The notes beneath the pieces are model-generated. The model ran no database searches. It was not told where the DNA came from and was given only the letters and a program-made list of their open reading frames with translations. A program made the translations under genes and the position numbers. From positions 72,673,292 to 72,737,291 of the forward strand of contig NC_039359.1 in NCBI RefSeq assembly GCF_003573695.1: DNA of 64,000 bases, in the 5' to 3' direction. Source of the DNA: Papaver somniferum. Taxonomy: Eukaryota; Streptophyta; Magnoliopsida; Ranunculales; Papaveraceae. Below, piece by piece: positions 22,861-32,250 of this stretch (its first letter is position 1; every line of letters starts with the position of its first letter).

Positions 22861-23489
22861 GCCACTTGTACATATGACCAGGATGATAAACTTCGTCATA
22901 ATTATAACAATGACCTTTGTCTTTCAGCACTTTCATTTGTTCAGAAGTTAGTCTTTTAATATGAATGGTGGGACTTTTGGAGAAGCATACTGCGAACGTT
23001 TCGGAGTGATTGGAGGATATTTAGTGGTAATGGGTTTTGGTGGAAAATTAGCCTGAGAAAAAGGCATAGAAGAAGAGAAAAAAAATTGGGTGGGTTTTAA
23101 AAGTTTTGGACCTTTTGATTGTATATTCTTGCATTCTTACAAAATAAAAATCTTTCATAAGGTTAGTGGGATGAAGCATAAGAACAAAATGTTTGATTCC
23201 TTCCTTCCACCTTCCAATAAAGCTTATTACAAAATAAATCTTAGGTAAGCCAAACAGTTTGCTCAACCAAAGAGTTTCATGAATCTCAAATTTTCCGGTG
23301 TTCTCATCAACATAAGTTATTTGGGATAACTTTTTACAAATGTCAGGATTCTCAAATCTAACACATGCTTGTTTAGCTAACTCAAACCAATAAGTAATAG
23401 ACCTAACAGATTGCAGATTGAGATCTAGGTGCATAGCCTCCATGGTGACTTTTTAGGATACATCTCTGATGTTGTGCAAAAGAAAGTAG
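22861..23489 (-). pseudogene. Gag C-terminal half (minus chromovirus)
   Basis: Minus-strand frames encode gag. 23443-23048 includes capsid pieces (ITYWFELAKQACVRFEN, PKIYFVISFIG). The CCHC knuckle near 22905-22870 has decayed to GHCYNYDEVYHPGHMYKW, with two cysteines replaced by tyrosine. The N-terminal half lies on the far side of the Athila-like insertion, at 30986 onward. Bases 23490-23494 (CGCTC) are the left TSD of that insertion. Confidence 0.75.
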
Positions 23490-23494
23490 CGCTC

Positions 23495-25082
23495 TGATAG
23501 ACGCATTTATGTGTCTAATATATCTCAATTGTATATAGTGTTAGCACCCATTTTTGTACTTATTTGGTTATTTTATATATTTGTAGGTGTTTTCAGAAGA
23601 ATAAGGATTTGCGGCGAAATTGGCTGAAAATGCGGCGTTTGAACCTCCATTGATAGAGTGCCGGAAGCGCCCCAGAAGTGTACCGGAAGTACCCCAGAAA
23701 TACCCCGGAGGAACCCCGAAAAAAGTGCGGAAAATGCCCCAGAGGAAACTTGCTATATGGACCCTTGATTTTGGATAAGGGGTAACCTAATTACTAAGGG
23801 GTGACCCATTTCCAAGCAGCTGCTAAAGGGACACCAGGTCTGGTTAAGGGGACACCACATTCAAAGTTCAAATAATGGAATTTGGCGGGAAAACTAAGTT
23901 CACGTCTGATAATTCTCTGTTGGATTTCTGGGCAGTTTTGAGGGAGATTAAATCCCTGAAATCAATTGGGCTAGGCCTGTTAAGAATAAACAGATCGTAT
24001 GCAAGTGATTTTATCGATCAACTTGGGCTGGAATGGCTGGGAGAAGCGATCAAAGTCCAAACAGAATACGTGTTCTCTGTGAAGTTTTCAAATATATTTT
24101 TAGAGATTCTGGGAGAGTTTTACGTTGAAGTAAAGTGTATCTAGTCTTTTTTAAGGATTAGGAGAAGTTTGGAGCGTAAGAAATTGCCAGAAGACGCGTA
24201 CAAAGCAACAGAAAAGAGATTTCTCTCTCAACTGCACGTGAAGAAAAAAGGGAGATAAACTCGGATTTAATCGAGTTATTTGGACCCTATTGGTATATAA
24301 AGGCTGGTGGGAAGTGAGAGAAAGTTTTATCAAGAAGTTTGGGGAAGTTTAGAGACCACAGAGACGCAGCAGAGAGGCTGGAAGACGAAGAACAGGAAGC
24401 TGCAGGAAAGCTTCCTGCTGCTGCTCGAGGAGGAAGAAGAAGACGAAGAACGGACCCTCCAGGACCGTCGTTCTTCAACAGTGCTAGCAGCAGTACCTGC
24501 GTCGTTTTCAACAGCAGAATACCAGCGTCGCTTATCAACAGCACATAAGGTATCGTTCTTTTATGGACGCTTAAAGAGGGTCGTAGTTTCACTGTATTAT
24601 ATTTTTCACTCTTTTAATCATATTTTGAGCATCAAGTATGTATTTTGAGAACATGATTATCATGAGTAGCTAAACCCCAATACTGGGATGATGGAGGAAG
24701 TTGTTTTTCAGCCATGTGGTTATTTAAATAATTCTTAATTCACTTTTTGCACCGATTTTAATTGATTTATGATTTCAATTAATTACTTGTGATTTTTGTT
24801 TGATGGAACATGCTTAGTCCTAGGGATTCTTGATGTGCCATGCTTATAATATACAAGTAATATTTTATGGAATCTAATTTGGCAAAGATAGAGTTAATAC
24901 TTGTTTTATTTTGAGCTATAATCGCCTAGGATTATTTCTGAGCCACTTGAATATGAAACACATTGGAATCCTGAGTCCTGGTTCCTCTTGATCTTGTGAC
25001 AATTTTGTACATATTTTTGTTTTTAAATCTATTCAAGTCCGAGCAACGAATCCGTATTTACCGCAAATCGAATACTACAACA
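23495..25082 (+). repeat. 5' LTR of element B
   Basis: Starts TGATAGACGC after CGCTC and ends CTACAACA before the PBS. It is almost identical to 29388-30980; the first ~560 bp appear identical. A TATA-like segment (TTGGTATATAAAGG) lies at about 24290-24303. The short E/R-rich ORF at 24307-24648 differs in frame between the two LTRs and is not treated as a gene. Confidence 0.95.
24288..24304 (+). promoter_or_regulatory. Probable TATA box of element B LTR
   Basis: TTGGTATATAAAGGCTG in the 5' LTR, repeated in the 3' LTR at about 30182-30197. It is the only strong TATA box in the LTR and lies about 790 bp before its 3' end. Confidence 0.6.
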
Positions 25083-25085
25083 AAA

Positions 25086-25105
25086 TGGCGCCGCCGACGC
25101 GGACT
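25086..25105 (+). other. Primer-binding site of element B
   Basis: TGGCGCCG begins four bases after the LTR, the same octamer as the tRNA-Asp PBS of element A. It continues CCGACGCGGA, a weaker match than in element A. The primer tRNA is therefore probably Asp but less certain. Confidence 0.6.
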
Positions 25106-26204
25106 TGTATATAGATTTGTTTTAGGTTTAATTTTTTATTTATTTATTATTATTTGTTCCTTTTTACGTTTCTTTTTGTGTCTTTGATTTACAGGTTCGA
25201 AGTGGAATACTAAGGACTTGGGAACAAAAAGCTTAAAGTTAAAAGCTAAAAGCTAAAAGAGAAGAAAAAAAGACATAATTTTTTTTTAGGATTTAATTTA
25301 TTTTATTTTTATTTATTATTTTTTTTTTTTTATAGCTTTTATATATTTTTTTTAGAATTTGTAAATAGGCTTTATTTTTCATAATTTTTGTAATTTTTGG
25401 ACTTTTTATTTGGACTTTATTCTGGACTTTGGACATTATTTTTAAAAACCCTACGGAAGGGTTATAAATTAAAAAAAAATTAAATACAAACTGTTTGCAG
25501 GGAAGGACGACGATTACTATATCGTCTCGGCCCCTCGGGTTCGCACACGGCATAGGAGTCGTGGCCCGAGTCGACAACAACGGTTCATCGCCCGTCTGGT
25601 ACGGGAGGTAAGTCCAACGAAACACCCGCGAATCTCCTGCAAGCGGGTTACTGTCTGCCTTAAGGTGATAATTGTTTGAGGACGAACCGGACTGTTTTTA
25701 ATTTCCTAGTAAAGGGCAAGGCCTGGCCAAATCAAGATAAGGACTCGGATTTCATCACCGTTTCCTTCTTGCCCGCCTTAGGAAAACGAAACCAAACGCG
25801 AACCTAAGCCTAAAATTTTGAATAGAACGAGACCAATAGGGTAACGAGCTTAATAGGAAACTCGTTCGAAAAATATTGGTTGCTCTTTAAGCACATTTCA
25901 AAGTTCATGATGGTTTCTGTGAGTTGAATGCGTGACTGCGCCGCCTTGTGATAGCGGTGAGGCCTTGGGTATCAAAGCTCCACTGAGCTTCCCTCGCCTC
26001 GATTCAACTTACATTAGCTCGGATTGATTCCAGAGGGGTGTGCTCAAATTGTAACGAATTCCTTTTCGAAGGAATAGAAGCTGGTCTAGAAAACAATCTA
26101 AGTGGAGCCATCATGCTTTTTGTTTGCTAGAAATATTTAGGTTTGTTTTGGTGGAGTCGAGTCGGCCTTGTTTGTGATTGTGTAGAATTCCCCTGCAATT
26201 AAGA
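25106..26204 (+). other. Long leader of element B with candidate splice sites
   Basis: About 1.1 kb of non-coding leader. It has an AT-rich part (25106-25490) and a GC-richer part (25495-25640). A consensus 5' splice site, GGGAG followed by GTAAGT, lies at 25607/25608. A plausible 3' site, TTGTGATTGTGTAG, ends at 26185, 19 bases before the ORF's ATG. Splicing would remove 578 bases and bring the ORF close to the 5' end of the transcript. Confidence 0.55.
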
Positions 26205-28052
26205 ATGTCGAACTGGTATGATAGAAGCCAATACAATGAATATCGACCTGAATTTGAATATGGACATCATCAGTATTATGACCATAGTGAGAATAGTGGT
26301 TGGGGACGCCAACCTTTTCAAGGTTATGGTTCATACCATGGTGATCCCAATTACTATCCGCACGCGCATCAGTCATACGAGCAAGAAGATTATAGTACTA
26401 GTTCTTCGTCTCTAGAGGATACAATCAAACTATTGAAAAGTAGTCCTTATTATGATCCTTCAGTTCCTATTCCTTCTCTAGAAGAGACTCTTAGGAATTT
26501 AGCTGAGTCATCACGTCAGTTAGCTGAATCGACGTATAAATTAGATGAGGTGAATAACGTAGATATGGACGAAAGAACTGCAACAACAACTGAATCTGTA
26601 GAAGATATCCTCAATAGATTAACTCAAAACTTAGATCCTACACTAAGGGAACTTTCTTTGGAAGAGACCCTTGAGAGGATAGCTGAGTCGACACGTAGAC
26701 TTGAGTTAGAGACGAACGAAAGTATTGCTCGAAATAACTTGAATTGCCAATATAGTGTATCCAATAATACCCTTGAGAATGAAGATACTTTTTCACATAA
26801 TCAAGATAACGAGGTTATAATTGGTAACACTACTTATTTAGATAAGGTTCAATCATCTTCGTACTATTATGATGATGAGGATAGTAGTGATGAAGAATCT
26901 GAAATATGTAGGCATAGTAATCAGGAATCTAGTAATCCAATTGAGCTTTATAATGATTATATTATTTCTAGTTCAAATCCAAATAATTATTATGATTATT
27001 CACCTATTCAAAAGGACGAGGATTTGATTAGGGATTCCACCGTTTTAGACGATGTAGTATGTCCTGTTTACGAATCCGATAAAGGTTTAGAGGAACCGGT
27101 TTATCTTGAGACTACTGTTTTCGAGTCGAACGATTTAGAAACTGTAATCGATGATGGTTTCGAGGAACGGTTTTACCCTGAGAATACTGTTTCAGAGTCG
27201 TACGATTTAGAAACAATAGTCTTAGATGAACTCGTAGAGATTAATGAGGATACACTGCAATATTACAACTTAGAAGAATCAATTGCCCATTTTCAGGAAT
27301 CTGATGACCTAGAAATTAGGGAGATTGTGGCTAGTCTAACTAGAGACACTGAAAACTCTAAGTTTGGGGGTGATTATCACTTTCCTAGTGCTTTACCTTT
27401 AACTCTCAGAAAGTCCCCTCACATAGGACGTGATATCCATGCCTCAACCATCTTACAAGATTATCTTCATACTAGGTTTCCCGAACCTAATGATGTCATG
27501 AAAAAAGTTCAGTCGTTAGAAACCCATCCTCTGGTTGATGTGGTTTGCCCAGGCTATGATACCCAGATTGACTTTGTTTTCCCACCAAATAGTTTTCTTC
27601 CAATTGTGGGAACGTATAGATTTCAAATGTGTTACTTATTAAGTTCTGAGACTAAGCCTAAGTACTTTAGGAAATTAGAATCGACACATTTGTTTCAGAA
27701 TGACCACTACTCTGACTGTGGTCAACTATGTAAGTCATACCTAATTGACTTAGAGGATCCTAAATTATTTAGGTTATTTTGTGATTCCAGGTTCTTATCT
27801 GAGTTTTTCCAGACTCTAGGACCTAATAATTTGAATCCTACCTATGAGGAAATGCATCCGAGGAAAATAGTCTATTTAGACCCCTTCATAGAACCTGAAC
27901 CTGAACCGCAATTAGCGATAGTTATCCAGAAACTAGGTAAGGGCATGCTAGTCTTGTACATTTTCTTGGTTCACTGCAGTTTCCTTTTGTCAGCTCTTTT
28001 TGGTTTTAAAGACCCACAGTTATTCCGGCTATTGTTATACGGTTCGAGTTGA
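26205..28052 (+). CDS. Sole ORF of element B: acidic protein with C-terminal membrane segment
   Basis: Intact 615-residue ORF from ATG 26205 (an in-frame extension upstream has no ATG). The N-terminus is rich in Y, H, G and Q, like a gag or prion-like linker. Residues about 70-190 carry four related helical units (SLEDTIKLL, SLEETLRNLAES, SVEDILNRL, SLEETLERIAES). The middle (about 270-350) is very acidic with repeated LET and ESxDLET units and two VVCPxY motifs, one here and one near 500. The C-terminus is more globular (CYLLSSETKPKY, FRLFCDSRF) and ends with a predicted membrane segment at about 580-600 (MLVLYIFLVHCSFLLSALFGF) and KDPQLFRLLLY. No enzyme motif is seen. An env-like or packaging role is inference. 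It is not a known gag, protease or polymerase. Confidence 0.85.
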   Translation: MSNWYDRSQYNEYRPEFEYGHHQYYDHSENSGWGRQPFQGYGSYHGDPNYYPHAHQSYEQEDYSTSSSSLEDTIKLLKSSPYYDPSVPIPSLEETLRNLAESSRQLAESTYKLDEVNNVDMDERTATTTESVEDILNRLTQNLDPTLRELSLEETLERIAESTRRLELETNESIARNNLNCQYSVSNNTLENEDTFSHNQDNEVIIGNTTYLDKVQSSSYYYDDEDSSDEESEICRHSNQESSNPIELYNDYIISSSNPNNYYDYSPIQKDEDLIRDSTVLDDVVCPVYESDKGLEEPVYLETTVFESNDLETVIDDGFEERFYPENTVSESYDLETIVLDELVEINEDTLQYYNLEESIAHFQESDDLEIREIVASLTRDTENSKFGGDYHFPSALPLTLRKSPHIGRDIHASTILQDYLHTRFPEPNDVMKKVQSLETHPLVDVVCPGYDTQIDFVFPPNSFLPIVGTYRFQMCYLLSSETKPKYFRKLESTHLFQNDHYSDCGQLCKSYLIDLEDPKLFRLFCDSRFLSEFFQTLGPNNLNPTYEEMHPRKIVYLDPFIEPEPEPQLAIVIQKLGKGMLVLYIFLVHCSFLLSALFGFKDPQLFRLLLYGSS

Positions 28053-28205
28053 CTAAACCTTTTCTATGTCTGGCTGAAGACTTTAAACTTAGCACTTCTT
28101 GGGAGGTAACCCAAACTCATGCAACCAGGTAATATCTTTCCTTAACTCTTTTTCTTCGAATGGTAATAGTTTCTCCTTGTTCATGTTTTTAATTTTATCT
28201 TTAGA

Positions 28206-28242
28206 ACATTGAGGACAATGTTAGGTTTAAGTTTGGGGGTAT
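28206..28242 (+). other. Upstream hairpin plus PPT-like module in element B
   Basis: Perfect 6 bp stem ACATTG, loop AGGA, CAATGT (28206-28221), then TAGGTTTAAGTTTGGGGGTAT. Same arrangement as 10146-10186 in element A. The distance to the true PPT is about 1.15 kb in both elements. Confidence 0.8.
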
Positions 28243-28584
28243 GGGAGAAACTTTTTAGTTGCAATAAATAAACTCCAGAGCCTAGAAATTTATGCCTATT
28301 GAGGATTGCACTAACTAATCTAAGTGGATGGAAGCATTTTGATTGTAGGAGTTTGAGGAACCAATCTGATTAGATGGAAACATCTAAAGAGTCTATTCAT
28401 AAAAGCACAGAGCTCAGGTGTTAGAAATAACATGATAGTTTCACCATATCTCGTTGAGTCCTTTTCACTTCTATTTTTATTTTATTTTGTTTTTAAACTA
28501 TGTTTCTCTAAGTAATAGGTGGGGCCCACGATTCAAGTTGTTACCAATGCTAGGGTGAATTAGAGTGATTGAGATACCTTCAGC

Positions 28585-28621
<37 letters not shown>

Positions 28622-29232
28622 AAGTTGAAAAAGAAAAAGAAAGATGAAAAAAAAAATGGTAGTTACCAAAAAGAAAAAAAAAAAAAAAAAAAATGAAAGA
28701 AGAAAGAAATTGAGACCAGACCATTTGACCAAAAGGAATAAATTCAATAAAGTCGACCACTGGTACCCTTGTATATGCCAGTTGTGTTGACCTAGAGTTA
28801 GGTTATCGACCACTGGTACCCTTGTATATGCCAATGTGTTGATATTAGTCAGACTAGTATCTCAATCCATTAGGATAGGTTCATTTTGGCGGAGGCCTTC
28901 AGACAGATATGGGAAACGTCGTTCACTTAGTAAACATCAAAACCATCTATGTTTTTCTATATCCATCTTCTTGATCTAACCATGTGATTAGTTTTGACTC
29001 CGAATATGATGTCCATAGTGCAACTATCTGAGTAGAGCTCTGTCACTTTATATGAATTTTAGTATGCTTGAGTGCAAACTCGTGTACAGCAATTGGAATT
29101 TCGCATCAGGGTACTTCTTCCTGTAGTCAATAAGTATGCCAACCAAGGAGATTCTTTAGTGCCTTCCAAGGTTCTGCGTAGATAGCTAAGGTCTGGAGTA
29201 CAGGTTTTGTGGGTATATCTCTGGTAAGCCCT

Positions 29233-29332
29233 CCCGAGACTATAACTCGGCCACTAGGGCCACCTAGGGGTTTAAAGGCTTATTGCATACGCTAAATGCA
29301 ATCGACGATGCCTGCGACAGTGAGTTAGGATT
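29233..29332 (+). other. Conserved structured block before the PPT of element B
   Basis: Matches 11205-11320 in order and spacing: CGAGACTATAACTCG stem, CCACTAGGG, GGTTTAAAGGCTTA, the TTGCAT/ATGCAA stem around ACGCTAA (29283-29301), and GCGACAGTG. Base changes in the last stem keep pairing. Confidence 0.7.
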
Positions 29333-29348
29333 TTATTTTGTAGTTTTG

Positions 29349-29387
29349 ATTTGCTCGGGACTAGCAAATAATAAGTTTGGGGGTATT
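29349..29387 (+). other. Polypurine tract of element B with preceding hairpin
   Basis: ATTTGCT and AGCAAAT (29349-29369) form a 7 bp stem around CGGGACT. AATAAGTTTGGGGGTATT follows and abuts the TG of the 3' LTR at 29388. Confidence 0.8.
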
Positions 29388-30980
29388 TGATAGACGCATT
29401 TATGTGTCTAATATATCTCAATTGTATATAGTGTTAGCACCCATTTTTGTACTTATTTGGTTATTTTATATATTTGTAGGTGTTTTCAGAAGAATAAGGA
29501 TTTGCGGCGAAATTGGCTGAAAATGCGGCGTTTGAACCTCCATTGATAGAGTGCCGGAAGCGCCCCAGAAGTGTACCGGAAGTACCCCAGAAATACCCCG
29601 GAGGAACCCCGAAAAAAGTGCGGAAAATGCCCCAGAGGAAACTTGCTATATGGACCCTTGATTTTGGATAAGGGGTAACCTAATTACTAAGGGGTGACCC
29701 ATTTCCAAGCAGCTGCTAAAGGGACACCAGGTCTGGTTAAGGGGACACCACATTCAAAGTTCAAATAATGGAATTTGGCGGGAAAACTAAGTTCACGTCT
29801 GATAATTCTCTGTTGGATTTCTGGGCAGTTTTGAGGGAGATTAAATCCCTGAAATCAATTGGGCTAGGCCTGTTAAGAATAAACAGATCGTATGCAAGTG
29901 ATTTTATCGATCAACTTGGGCTGGAATGGCTGGGAGAAGCGATCAAAGTCCAAACAGAATACGTGTTCTCTGTGAAGTTTTCAAATATATTTTAGAGATT
30001 CTGGGAGAGTTTTACGTTGAAGTAAAGTGTATCTAGTCTTGTTTAAGGATTAGGAGAAGTTTGGAGCGTAAGAAATTGCCAGAAGACGCGTACAAAGCAA
30101 CAGAAAAGAGATTTCTCTCTCAACTGCACGTGAAGAAAAAAGGGAGATAAACTCGGATTTAATCGAGTTATTTGGACCCTATTGGTATATAAAGGCTGGT
30201 GGGAAGTGAGAGAAAGTTTTATCAAGAAGTTTGGGGAAGTTTAGAGACCACAGAGACACAGCAGAGAGGCTGGAAGACGAAGAACAGGAAGCTGCAGGAA
30301 AGCTTCCTGCTGCTGCTCGAGTAGGAAGAAGAAGACGAAGAACGGACCCTCCAGGACCGTCGTTCTTCAACAGTGCTAGCAGCAGTACACCTGCGTCGTT
30401 TTTCAACAGCAGAATACCAGCGTCGCTTATCAACCGCATCACTAAGGTATCGTTCTTTTATGGACGCTTAAAGAGGGTCGTAGTTTCACTGTATTATATT
30501 TTTCGCTCTTTTAATCATATTTTGAGCATCAAGTATGTATTTTGAGAACATGATTATCATGAGTAGCTAAACCCCAATACTGGGATGATGGAGGAAGTTG
30601 TTTTTCAGCCATGTGGTTATTTAAATAATTCTTAATTCACTTTTTGCACCGATTTTAATTGATTTATGATTTCAATTAATTACTTGTGATTTTGTTTGAT
30701 GGAACATGCTTAGTCCTAGGGATTCTTGATGTGCCATGCTTATAATATACAAGTAATATTTTATGGAATCTAATTTGGCAAAGATAGAGTTAATACTTGT
30801 TTTATTTTGAGCTATAATCGCCTAGGATTAATTTCTGAGCCACTTGAATATGAAACACATTGGAATCCTGAGTCCTGGTTCCTCTTGATCTTGTGACAAT
30901 TTTGTACATATTTTTGTTTTTAAATCTATTCAAGTCCGAGCAACGAATCCGTATTTACCGCAAATCGAATTACTACAACA
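29388..30980 (+). repeat. 3' LTR of element B
   Basis: TGATAGACGC at the start, CTACAACA at the end, followed by TSD CGCTC (30981-30985). It differs from the 5' LTR by about ten small changes, for example near 30395, 30435 and 30828. Confidence 0.95.
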
Positions 30981-30985
30981 CGCTC

Positions 30986-31350
30986 ACATTTATGAATTCA
31001 CCCCCTGGGATTATTGCCATCGAATCAGTGAAAATCAAACTTAAGCAATCGTTGATTAGGGCCACGACTGCCATACGAAGGATTGAGAAAAAAAATCTTC
31101 CTGCATCATTGTGAAAAAAATCCATTTGTGATTAGATCCATGAGCTCCATCTGGATCTTTAGGACCATTATCTCTCTTGCTAAAAAATAAATCCAACTAA
31201 CCATCTTTAGACACCATTTGCAAAGTGATATTATCGACTTTGTAACTCAAGGAATTTATCCGTAATTGAATAACATCGATCTATAATTGTTGCTTATCAG
31301 ATTTTTCAACTAAATCCTTGCAGGTCGGAGCACCTGTCCGCATGATGAAT
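30986..31350 (-). pseudogene. Gag N-terminal part of the minus chromovirus
   Basis: Minus-strand sequence between element B and the chromovirus PBS, with gag-like pieces in several frames, among them NITLQMVSKDG. The chromovirus at 40284 has a comparable N-terminal gag segment. It is too decayed for a stable reading frame and is assigned mainly by position between PBS and the remaining gag at 23489. Confidence 0.55.
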
Positions 31351-31353
31351 TAG

Positions 31354-31369
31354 AACGACTCTGATTTCA
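31354..31369 (-). other. Decayed PBS of the minus chromovirus
   Basis: The minus strand reads TTGAAATCAGAGTCG about ten bases after the LTR. It resembles the tRNA-iMet PBS TGGTATCAGAG with three changes. The plus chromovirus keeps a better match at 40252. Confidence 0.5.
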
Positions 31370-31379
31370 ATTGTAATAT

Positions 31380-31660
31380 ACACAGTATAACTTACAATCA
31401 GATTCGAGAAACTATGCTAGAGAAACTAAAAACTTCGGCTAAATGCTAATTATTATTCTCTAAGAAATAACTCATTCTCATATACAATAAATATCACTCG
31501 AACCCTAACACTATATGGATACTCTCCACTCGATACGTGGATTCATCTGACCACAATAACTATGAAATTATCCCAGCTACTAATCCGGTTATCACATACC
31601 AAAAAAAAATAATGGCTACCGCGAATAAGGGCACCTGCAGTTACAAGACCAAACTAATCG
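31380..31660 (-). repeat. 5' LTR of the minus-strand chromovirus
   Basis: About 281 bp, clearly homologous to 13411-13699. It marks the right end of the split element. GACTA at 31661-31665 may be the TSD partner of TACTA at 13406-13410. Confidence 0.8.
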
Positions 31661-31689
31661 GACTATTAGAGGTACATGACACATGCTTT

Positions 31690-32009
31690 AGGAAAAATAC
31701 TTGGCATCTCCTTGCTACGTGGAGAAGCATTATGAGAACTAGCCACCAAATAATTAGAAAGAAAATTAGGATGGAGGTGCCCCTATGTTAACTTTTTGCT
31801 ATATCCCTTGGCAAGGTAAATGTGTGTAGGGCATCATAGCAACAAGTTTTTTCAAATGGGCCAAAGCTTTCACAGAATTTGAGTTTAAGGAATTCGATAA
31901 TGATTTGTATAAGGGTCCGGGAAAACTTTTTGTGTGAGCTTCCACAACAAATGTGGTATTTCACTGGCTTTTGGTTTGGCATTTCCCTGATATGTAGAAA
32001 AGCAATATG
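31690..32009. repeat. Degenerate tandem repeat, left part (split by element C)
   Basis: Two unit starts, near 31702 (GGCATCTCCTTGCTACGTGG) and 31978 (GGCATTTCCCTGATATGTAG). Each is followed by AGAAGCA, TATGAGA and a CTAGC-ACCAAATAATT segment. In the second unit this continuation lies beyond element C, at 35262-35300. Minus-strand frames here are short, and I do not recognise a protein. Confidence 0.6.
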
Positions 32010-32014
32010 AGATC

Positions 32015-32238
32015 TGCTAACATTCAATAAAATTGAATGCCTACATTGGAGACGATTTGAATCAAGGATTTGACTAAAAGAAGATAATGTTTACAGAGGA
32101 AGTACCAAGTACATATACTGAATTCTCTCGACTCAATTCTCATACACTTACACCTCACACGTGCGACTCTCATATAACTTGCACATTCACATTTCATACA
32201 AACATAATTCACACACTACATACTCTCTTATGATATTA
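32015..32238 (-). repeat. 3' LTR of element C
   Basis: Plus-strand text begins TGCTAACATTCAATAAA and ends ATGATATTA. It shares most of its length with 35052-35261, including ACACTTACACCTCACACG. Confidence 0.85.
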
Positions 32239-32250
32239 CCCTCCCATAAT
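32239..32250 (-). other. Polypurine tract of element C
   Basis: The minus strand reads ATTATGGGAGGG immediately before the LTR start TAATA. Confidence 0.65.

Larger units (their letters stand above)
28053..29387 (+). other. 3' non-coding region of element B
   Basis: About 1.3 kb without coding content. It holds a hairpin-like CTTGGGAGGTAACCCAA (28096-28112), the upstream hairpin-PPT module (28206-28242), long A runs (28584-28619 and 28676-28693) and a two-copy direct repeat (28752-28785 and 28805-28837, with CGACCACTGGTACCC then TTGTATATGCCA). The conserved structured block and the PPT complete it. Confidence 0.8.
23495..30980 (+). mobile_element. Young non-autonomous Athila-like element (element B)
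   Basis: A 7.5 kb element with LTRs of 1588 and 1593 bp (both TGATAGACGC...CTACAACA) and a perfect 5 bp TSD CGCTC at 23490-23494 and 30981-30985. The internal 4.3 kb holds a PBS, a long leader, one ORF (26205-28052) and a 3' region with the same hairpin, PPT and structured-block features as element A. There is no gag zinc knuckle, protease, RT, RNase H or integrase. By-eye comparison finds about ten LTR differences, so it is the youngest insertion here. Movement must have relied on proteins from an autonomous relative. Confidence 0.93.
13411..31660 (-). mobile_element. Old minus-strand chromovirus (Ty3/gypsy), split by three insertions
   Basis: Two short LTR copies (13411-13699 and about 31380-31660) face the same way. 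Between them, read on the minus strand, lie PBS, gag, protease, RT, RNase H, integrase and a chromodomain-like tail. The order is interrupted at exact points by a complete Athila-like element (23495-30980, in gag), a solo LTR (18778-21246, in RNase H) and another solo LTR (15187-18557, in RNase H). Each interruption has a target duplication, and the protein similarity resumes across each gap. Short LTRs of about 280 bp suggest a Reina-like chromovirus, which is inference. All coding parts are decayed. Confidence 0.88.

Noticed and set aside
24307..24648. 113-codon E/R-rich frame in the element B LTR
   Set aside because: Small indels change its frame in the other LTR (30231-30545), so it is not under coding constraint.
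25495..25640. GC-richer block that looked like part of an rRNA
   Set aside because: I could not match it to any conserved rRNA or tRNA core; it fits better as retroelement leader.
28560..28834. F-rich minus-strand frames
   Set aside because: They are translations of long A runs on the plus strand.
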